From Flavobacterium sp. (GTDB lineage: Bacteria; Bacteroidota; Bacteroidia; Flavobacteriales; Flavobacteriaceae), in NCBI GenBank assembly GCA_005792865.1, contig SXQR01000286.1:1-11814 (forward strand): DNA of 11,814 nucleotides. The letters are read 5' to 3'. Below the pieces are notes generated by a model. That model ran no database searches and was not told the DNA's origin. It was given only the letters and a program-made list of their open reading frames with translations. The first letter of the stretch is position 1. Each line of letters opens with the position of its first letter. Positions 6,725 to 11,814 of this stretch are shown here, in pieces. Position numbers and translations under genes: made by a program.

Positions 6725-6727
6725 GCG

Positions 6728-8956
6728 CTAAATTACGCAATTTGGTTTTGGGAACTCGTGTGTGAGAAGGTTATCCAACAGCTTTAGCACCTCGGCAGTC
6801 CCCGGGACAAAATAGCCTGCGCAACTTTCATGGCTTCCCACACGGATGGTGTAGGCATTGTCAGGCATCGCCCCGAACATAAATTCATCGGTGCGGTCAT
6901 CGCCAATGGCCAGGATGAAGTCGTGGCTTTTACCTGCCATCAGCCTGGCGGCGGCGCGTCCCTTGGAAATCACGCTGCTCTTGACTTCCAATACCTTGTG
7001 CCCGTCGAGCAGGCTGAGGGCATCATCGGCAATGAGCCCGGTGAGCACCGTGCGGAGTTCCCGCGTCCGGACCTCGGCAAGCGCATCTTCGGTCCGGCGG
7101 TAATGGAACGCGATTGAAAATTCCTTCTCTTCCATGAAAGCGCCTGGCGTCCTGTCAACGAAATTCTCGATCACCGGCCGTACGTTGTCTTTCCATTTGG
7201 TGTCCAGAAATTCGATCTCTTCCCATTCGCCGCGCCGCATCCAGACGCCGTGATCGGTCACCAGTGTCACGGGCGGGCCAAACCATTTGTCCAGGAGCGC
7301 CCTTCCGCGTCCGCTGACAATGGCAATCTCATTGGCAGGATCTTCGGCCAACCGTGCGATCAGCCGCAGCAGGTCAGGACCGGGAACGGCCTTATCGGGA
7401 TTCTGGTCAAAATTGACCAGCGTGCCATCGTAATCCAACATCAGGATCCGGGATTTGGCTCGGGAATAGGATTTCCCGATCGCCTCACCCGCCGCCGGGT
7501 CAAGCAGGCGACAGGAAGAAGTCGGGCCAATCTTGTAGGTGCTGCCCAGCATCTGCATGAAATCGGCCGACCACTGCCTGACATCGTAACGGGCAAGCCG
7601 TTTTTGGAGCGTCGTGAACCTGGCCTTTTGTTCGGCCACGGGCATTTCCAGGGCCGTGCGCAGGGCTTCGGCAAATTGTTCAATGTTGGTGGGGTTGATC
7701 AGGATCGCCTCGTGCATTTCGCTCGCCGCACCTGCCATCTCGCTCAGGATCAGGACGCCATCGGCTTCGGTCCGCGTCGCGACATATTCCTTTGCCACGA
7801 GGTTCATGCCATCCCGGAGGGGCGAGATCAAGGCAACGTGAGTGGAGGTATAGAGGTCAATGAGGTCATCAAAAGGCATCGACCGGTAAAAATACCAGAC
7901 AGGCGTCCAGTCCACCGTTGCAAATTTCCCGTTGATGCGACCCACGAGTTCATCGGTCTCGCGCTTGAGTTTGCGGTATTGCGGTACGTTGGTGCGTGAA
8001 GGGACCACCAGCATGACCAAACGCACCTTTTCGCGGAACTGGGGAAAACGGTCAAGGAAGTATTCGAACGCGCGTATGCGTTCGGGGATACCCTTGGTAT
8101 AATCCATTCGGTCTATTGAAAGGATAAACTTTCGGTCGGGATACTGGTCCAGGTGCTCGTGCAGCCTGCGCCAGATTTCGGAGCGCTCGTGCGGCTCGCG
8201 TGCCTTGTGTTGGAGGGCCGAGCCGCGAAACCTTTCATAGTCGATACCCATGGGGAAACAATCGGCCCGGACGCGGCGCCCCGGCAGCGCTATCTCATTA
8301 AAGCGTGTCTCGTGTCCGGCAATCCTCCGTACCGAATTGAGAAAGTGCTGCACATAATCATAGGTATGGAACCCGATCAGGTCTGCACCGAGCATGCCAT
8401 CGAGCAATTCGTTTCGCCACGGAAATGTCCTGAAAATTTCGAAGGCGGGAAACGGGATGTGCAAAAAAAGTCCGATGGTAAGCGTCGGGAACTTTTCGCG
8501 CAGCATCGCCGCGACCAGCAGCAGTTGGTAATCGTGTACCCAAACAACGTCATCGGGGCCGCAATGCCGCAGGACTTCGTCGGCAAACTTTCGGTTTACT
8601 TCCACATAGCGCTGCCATTGTCCGGGATAATATCGAGTAAATTGGAGGAAGTAGTGAAAAAGGGGCCAGAGCGCATTGTTACTGAATCCAAGGTACACAT
8701 CTTCTATATCGCGGGTGGTCAGCGGGACAGGGACGCATCGCCTTCGTGCCGATTCCTGGTCCACCAGGGCGGCAAAATCGGGATCGGTCCTGTCGGCAGG
8801 GAGCCCCGTCCATCCGATCCAAAGGCTGTTGCCGTTCTCATGTATGGATTTCAGGCCGGTTGCCAGCCCGCCGACGCTGGGGACAAGATCGGGTTTGCCC
8901 TCGGCGGACTTCACTTCAAAGGGGAGCCGGTTGGAAACGAGTATAGTTTTTTTCAT
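6728..8956 (-). CDS. otsAB: Fused trehalose-6-phosphate synthase / trehalose-6-phosphate phosphatase
   Basis: One 742-residue chain carries both steps of trehalose synthesis: UDP-glucose plus glucose-6-phosphate to trehalose-6-phosphate, then dephosphorylation to trehalose, in the cytoplasm. The N-terminal GT20 synthase (about 1-475) has SNRLP (8-12), the nucleotide-sugar loop GGLATG (29-34), HDYQL (141-145), DRMDYTKGIPER with Arg283 and Lys288 for the UDP phosphates (282-293), and SPLRDGMNLVAKEYVA (378-393). After a linker, the HAD phosphatase (about 500-735) has nucleophile and acid in LDYDGTL (Asp508, Asp510), IVSGR (546-550), Lys665 and GDDRTDE (685-691). All key residues are present in both halves, so the protein should be bifunctional. 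The ATG at 8956 begins the typical KKTILVSNR strand. Trehalose usually protects against osmotic, cold and drying stress. The gene leads a cluster with xseA and xseB, divergent from the GH15 gene. Two-domain fusions of this kind are known in bacteria and eukaryotes. Confidence 0.95.
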   Translation of the reverse strand: MKKTILVSNRLPFEVKSAEGKPDLVPSVGGLATGLKSIHENGNSLWIGWTGLPADRTDPDFAALVDQESARRRCVPVPLTTRDIEDVYLGFSNNALWPLFHYFLQFTRYYPGQWQRYVEVNRKFADEVLRHCGPDDVVWVHDYQLLLVAAMLREKFPTLTIGLFLHIPFPAFEIFRTFPWRNELLDGMLGADLIGFHTYDYVQHFLNSVRRIAGHETRFNEIALPGRRVRADCFPMGIDYERFRGSALQHKAREPHERSEIWRRLHEHLDQYPDRKFILSIDRMDYTKGIPERIRAFEYFLDRFPQFREKVRLVMLVVPSRTNVPQYRKLKRETDELVGRINGKFATVDWTPVWYFYRSMPFDDLIDLYTSTHVALISPLRDGMNLVAKEYVATRTEADGVLILSEMAGAASEMHEAILINPTNIEQFAEALRTALEMPVAEQKARFTTLQKRLARYDVRQWSADFMQMLGSTYKIGPTSSCRLLDPAAGEAIGKSYSRAKSRILMLDYDGTLVNFDQNPDKAVPGPDLLRLIARLAEDPANEIAIVSGRGRALLDKWFGPPVTLVTDHGVWMRRGEWEEIEFLDTKWKDNVRPVIENFVDRTPGAFMEEKEFSIAFHYRRTEDALAEVRTRELRTVLTGLIADDALSLLDGHKVLEVKSSVISKGRAAARLMAGKSHDFILAIGDDRTDEFMFGAMPDNAYTIRVGSHESCAGYFVPGTAEVLKLLDNLLTHEFPKPNCVI

Positions 8957-8958
8957 GA

Positions 8959-8992
8959 TTGGCGTATATTAAATCGGCATTTTGTAAATTTA
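8959..8992 (+). promoter_or_regulatory. Possible flavobacterial promoter for the GH15 gene
   Basis: TTG at 8959-8961 and TAAATTTA at 8985-8992 are separated by 23 bases, at the long end of the usual range, and the second element has one mismatch to TAnnTTTG. Transcription would begin near 8998-9000, which makes the ATG at 9000 an unlikely start and leaves a leader of about 30 bases before the ATG at 9030. TAAATTTA is a perfect palindrome and so offers the same -7 sequence to the otsAB strand, although I see no matching TTG for that direction. Confidence 0.4.
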
Positions 8993-9029
8993 GGAAAATA
9001 TGGGCGGACGGCCTGCTAAAGATATCCCC

Positions 9030-10835
9030 ATGAACAACCTCGATTACGGAATGATCGGCAATTGCCGCAGCGGCGCATTGGTTTCGCGGACGGGTTCCAT
9101 CGATTGGTGTTGCCTTCCGGAGTTTGATTCCTCGTCGGTCTTTGCGAATCTGCTCGACAAAAAAATCGGGGGAAGATTTGCGATCCTTGCAGACGGGTAT
9201 TCCATTGCACAGGAATATCTGGAGGACACCAGCATCCTGATCACCGCCTTTGACGACGGGGCCAACGCGTTCGAAATACGCGATTTCATGCCCCGCTACC
9301 TGCGTGAAGACGGCACAGCGCATGCGCCGCCCGAAATCGTGAGGTATATAAAAGTATTGAAAGGAAGGCCCGTAATCCGCGTTGATTATGACCCGCGCCT
9401 GGAATATGCGCTGAATCCCACCGCAACACACGTTAAACAGGACTTCATCGTGAGCCTGACCGACACCGTAAAGTTCGACACGCTTTTCCTGTACAGTTCC
9501 TTTGACCTTGCCGATATCGCCGCCGGAAATCCGATCACGGTCTCGGCCGACGGCTTTTTCCTGGTCGGGTACAACGAAAAAATTTTCAGGCCCACCACCG
9601 AACGCATCCGCCTTGAATTTGAAAGGACCAAAGTGTATTGGATGAATTGGTCGGACATGACGCCCGTTTACCAAAAATACAACGCACAGATCCGGCGCAG
9701 CGCCATTACGCTCAAATTGCTATCCTATGAGAAAACCGGAGCGATCCTGGCTGCGGCGACCACCTCGCTTCCCGAAACACTAGGCGAGGTGCGCAACTGG
9801 GACTACCGATTTTGCTGGGTCCGCGACGCCTCCATGGTCATCAAAGTGCTCTCCACGCTCGGTCACAAGCAGATGGCGCAAAGCTACCTGCAGTTCATTG
9901 TGGACCTGATTCCCGACAAGGACGAGAAACTTCAGATCATGTACGGGATCAACAAGGAAAAAATACTTACCGAGGAAATTCTCGGACACCTTTCAGGTTA
10001 TGAGGGTTCGGCGCCGGTGCGCATCGGCAATGCGGCGTATACGCAGAAGCAGAACGACATCTACGGAATCCTCATGGATGTCATCCATCAGCAATTTACC
10101 TATTTCAACACGGCGATCGTCAATGGCGAAGACCTTTGGAATATCACCAAGGGCATTGTTTGGGTGGTCTCGCAGCATTGGCAGGAACTGGACAAGGGCA
10201 TTTGGGAACTCAGGACCGAATCGCGGCATTTTACCTTTTCGAAGGTTTTGTGCTGGACCGCTATCGACCGCGCCGCGAAGGTGGCCATCATATTGGGAAA
10301 GACGGCAAAGGCCCAAAAATGGCAGGAACTCGCCGACGCAATCAAGGTGGAGATCCACGATCGCGCCTGGAACGAGCAGGTGGGCGCCTTCACTCAATCC
10401 TATGGCTCGACTGACCTGGACGCATCGGTGTTGCTAATGGAAACATACGGATTCATCGGTGCGCGGGAGGATCGTTTCGTCTCTACCGTCCGGGCAATCG
10501 GACGTGAACTGTCTAATGACGGGCTTCTCTATCGGTACAAGAACCGCGATGATTTTGGCCTGCCGTCCTCGTCGTTCACGATCTGCACTTTTTGGTATAT
10601 CAACAGCCTGTATAAGATAGGCAATCGAAAATCGGCCGAAAGCCAATTTGAAAAACTGCTGGGCTACGCAAATCACCTGGGGCTTTTCAGTGAGGATATC
10701 GACTTTAGCACCAAGCGGTTATTGGGCAATTTTCCGCAGGCCTACTCGCATCTTGCCCTGGTGGAAACGGCCATCACCCTTTCGAGCCTCGCTCCCGAAG
10801 AGGAGGTGCTGGGCGCACTGGAACAGGATATCTGA
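9030..10835 (+). CDS. GH15 family glycosidase (glucoamylase or trehalase type)
   Basis: The 601-residue protein is an inverting glycosidase of family GH15. An N-terminal beta domain (about 1-230, opening NNLDYGMIGNCRSGALVSR and SIDWCCLPEFDS) precedes an (alpha/alpha)6 barrel. Visible barrel motifs are NWDYRFCWVRDAS (256-268), DKGIWELR with Glu393 as likely general acid (388-395), GLFSEDID with Glu555 as likely base (551-558) and GNFPQAYSHLALV (566-578). There is no signal peptide and no starch-binding module, so it works in the cytoplasm. The family contains glucoamylases, glucodextranases and, in mycobacteria and Thermoplasma-type archaea, trehalases. Head-to-head placement with otsAB makes trehalose or intracellular alpha-glucan a plausible substrate, but sequence alone does not decide. 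I start at the ATG at 9030: the family begins at MNNLDYG, and the earlier ATG at 9000 coincides with the predicted transcription start. Confidence 0.92.
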   Translation: MNNLDYGMIGNCRSGALVSRTGSIDWCCLPEFDSSSVFANLLDKKIGGRFAILADGYSIAQEYLEDTSILITAFDDGANAFEIRDFMPRYLREDGTAHAPPEIVRYIKVLKGRPVIRVDYDPRLEYALNPTATHVKQDFIVSLTDTVKFDTLFLYSSFDLADIAAGNPITVSADGFFLVGYNEKIFRPTTERIRLEFERTKVYWMNWSDMTPVYQKYNAQIRRSAITLKLLSYEKTGAILAAATTSLPETLGEVRNWDYRFCWVRDASMVIKVLSTLGHKQMAQSYLQFIVDLIPDKDEKLQIMYGINKEKILTEEILGHLSGYEGSAPVRIGNAAYTQKQNDIYGILMDVIHQQFTYFNTAIVNGEDLWNITKGIVWVVSQHWQELDKGIWELRTESRHFTFSKVLCWTAIDRAAKVAIILGKTAKAQKWQELADAIKVEIHDRAWNEQVGAFTQSYGSTDLDASVLLMETYGFIGAREDRFVSTVRAIGRELSNDGLLYRYKNRDDFGLPSSSFTICTFWYINSLYKIGNRKSAESQFEKLLGYANHLGLFSEDIDFSTKRLLGNFPQAYSHLALVETAITLSSLAPEEEVLGALEQDI

Positions 10836-10865
10836 ATCAATCGTGCATTTTTAACGGCGAATACC

Positions 10866-10873
10866 GATATTTG
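10866..10873 (+). promoter_or_regulatory. Weak -7-like element before the small membrane protein gene
   Basis: GATATTTG is one mismatch from TAnnTTTG and lies 18 bases before the ATG at 10892. No TTG is found at the expected distance upstream. The gene could equally be read from the GH15 transcript, since only 56 bases separate the two and no terminator hairpin is evident. Confidence 0.2.
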
Positions 10874-10891
10874 CACTCGAAAAACACGAAA

Positions 10892-11074
10892 ATGGGCATC
10901 AATAAAAATACGATCCTGGGCTGGGCCAGTTTCATCATGTTCATTATGGGTCTTTTGCTCATCGGGCTGGGGGCGTTCCGTTATAACGAAGTTGCCGGTT
11001 GGGGCTTTGCCGCGGTCGGCGTGGGTTTTCTGGCAAACGGATGGGTATTCAGCTCGCTGAAGGGCAGGTTGTAG
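10892..11074 (+). CDS. CAL67264 family small membrane protein
   Basis: The 60-residue product starts MGINKNTILGWASFIMFIMG and contains two hydrophobic helices, at about 8-28 and 36-55, joined by a short polar turn (FRYNEVAG). It ends in a basic SLKGRL tail. It matches my memory of a short family of uncharacterised flavobacterial membrane proteins named after a Gramella forsetii member (CAL67264). The even spread of Gly in both helices suggests close helix packing. Location is the inner membrane; function is unknown. An in-frame TTG at 10871 would add seven residues that do not fit the family. It lies 56 bases after the GH15 gene and 87 bases before ettA on the same strand. Confidence 0.8.
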   Translation: MGINKNTILGWASFIMFIMGLLLIGLGAFRYNEVAGWGFAAVGVGFLANGWVFSSLKGRL

Positions 11075-11161
11075 GTGATGAGGTTTTCAAAATCTGCCTA
11101 AACCCCTGTCCGGATCGTATGAAATAAGGATTCAAAATTAAACTCAAAATTGTTTTAAGAA

Positions 11162-11814
11162 ATGTCAGACGATAAGAAAGTCATATTCTCGATGTCGCGC
11201 GTCTCAAAGACGTACTCGGCAAGCAACAAGCAGGTCCTCAAGGACATTTATCTAAGCTTTTTCTACGGGGCAAAGATCGGGATCCTCGGTCTCAACGGTT
11301 CCGGTAAATCCTCGCTTTTGCGGATCATTGCAGGGGTGGACAAGAATTACCAGGGCGATGTGGTCTTCGCTCCGGGCTATACCGTGGGCTATCTGGAACA
11401 GGAACCGCAGCTCGACGAGTCCAAGACCGTGATCGAAATTGTCCGGGAAGGCGTCGCCTCCACAATGGCGGTGCTTGACGAGTTCAACAAAATCAACGAT
11501 CAGTTTGGATTGCCCGAGGTTTACGAGGACGCCGACAAGATGCAGAAGCTGATGGACCGCCAGGCCGAATTGCAGGACAAGATCGATGCGATGGGCGCCT
11601 GGGAAATCGACACCAAGCTCGAGATTGCGATGGATGCCCTGCGCACGCCCGATCCGGACACGCCCATCAAGGTGCTGTCGGGTGGTGAGCGCCGCCGTGT
11701 CGCGCTTTGTAGGCTTTTGCTCCAGCAACCGGATGTGCTCCTGCTTGACGAACCTACCAACCACCTCGATGCAGAGAGCGTGCGTTGGCTCGAGCAGCAT
11801 CTTGCGCAGTACGC
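11162..11814 (+). CDS. ettA: Energy-dependent translational throttle ATPase EttA, N-terminal part
   Basis: The first 217 codons of an ABC-F ATPase run off the right edge; the family is usually about 555-565 residues, so the second ATPase domain is outside the window. The first domain has Walker A GLNGSGKS (43-50), an arm-like insertion at about 85-150 ([19 protein letters not shown]), signature [15 protein letters not shown] (172-186) and Walker [12 protein letters not shown] (193-203) with catalytic Glu197. The insertion and the [15 protein letters not shown] wording are typical of EttA rather than Uup or YheS. The known E. coli protein binds the ribosomal E site and gates entry into elongation according to the ADP/ATP ratio. 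The ATG at 11162 follows an AAGAA purine stretch and begins [11 protein letters not shown], the usual start. The frame is intact up to the edge. Confidence 0.95.
   Translation, partial: MSDDKKVIFSMSRVSKTYSASNKQVLKDIYLSFFYGAKIGILGLNGSGKSSLLRIIAGVDKNYQGDVVFAPGYTVGYLEQEPQLDESKTVIEIVREGVASTMAVLDEFNKINDQFGLPEVYEDADKMQKLMDRQAELQDKIDAMGAWEIDTKLEIAMDALRTPDPDTPIKVLSGGERRRVALCRLLLQQPDVLLLDEPTNHLDAESVRWLEQHLAQY

Noticed and set aside
7250..9019. Two long plus-strand frames (249 and 288 codons) opposite otsAB
   Set aside because: The minus-strand otsAB frame has full catalytic motifs throughout. The opposite frames have no recognisable domain and are compositional shadows.
9000..9029. Ten extra N-terminal codons of the GH15 gene from the ATG at 9000
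   Set aside because: The extension GGRPAKDIP is not typical of the family, and the ATG coincides with the predicted transcription start.
8916..9674. A 252-codon minus-strand frame across the GH15 gene start
   Set aside because: It covers the divergent spacer and the conserved GH15 N-terminus and has no motifs of its own.
10842..10888. Possible hairpin CGTG..TTTTT with AAAAACACG after the GH15 gene
   Set aside because: It needs a two-base bulge and a long loop, is AT-rich and lacks a trailing T run, so it does not qualify as a terminator.

Overview
The window looks like a piece of chromosome from a fairly GC-rich member of the Bacteroidota, most likely a flavobacterium. Four things point there: a CAL67264-type two-helix membrane protein next to an EttA ATPase, a 174-residue conserved protein that I recall from flavobacterial genomes, the Bacteroidota-type wording of the XseA motif, and several near matches to the flavobacterial promoter pattern (TTG, about 17-23 bases, TAnnTTTG) in AT-rich spacers. 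No tRNA, rRNA, CRISPR array, transposase or phage gene is visible. Gene order and base use look like an ordinary chromosomal backbone rather than an island.

Layout from left to right. Positions 1-103 hold the beginning of an unidentified minus-strand gene. The spacer 104-273 carries two back-to-back arrays of degenerate 7-base repeats. Then comes a lipoprotein of the PQQ-dependent sugar dehydrogenase family (274-1506, +). It converges, with no spacer at all, on a conserved protein with an N-terminal Tudor/CarD-like fold (1507-2031, -). Across an AT-rich divergent spacer lies a large soluble histidine kinase with five PAS-like domains (2158-4929, +), followed by a tiny lipoprotein gene (5003-5158, +). 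That gene's 3' end overlaps the end of xseB.

A tightly packed minus-strand cluster reads otsAB fusion (8956-6728), xseA (6724-5357), xseB (5355-5149). Gaps are 3 bases and 1 base, so it is probably one transcript that links trehalose synthesis to exonuclease VII. Divergently from it runs a GH15 family glycosidase (9030-10835, +). The intervening 73-base spacer contains a palindromic promoter-like element. Further right are the 60-residue CAL67264-type membrane protein (10892-11074, +) and the first 217 codons of ettA (11162 to the window edge, +).

The clearest functional theme is trehalose. A fused trehalose-6-phosphate synthase/phosphatase sits head to head with a cytoplasmic GH15 enzyme, a family that includes trehalases as well as glucoamylases, so synthesis and breakdown of the sugar may be balanced from one control region. 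I found no clear new multi-gene system. The items most worth a second look are the heptad arrays, the shared trehalose control region, the otsAB-xseAB linkage, the Tudor-like conserved protein, and the small lipoprotein.
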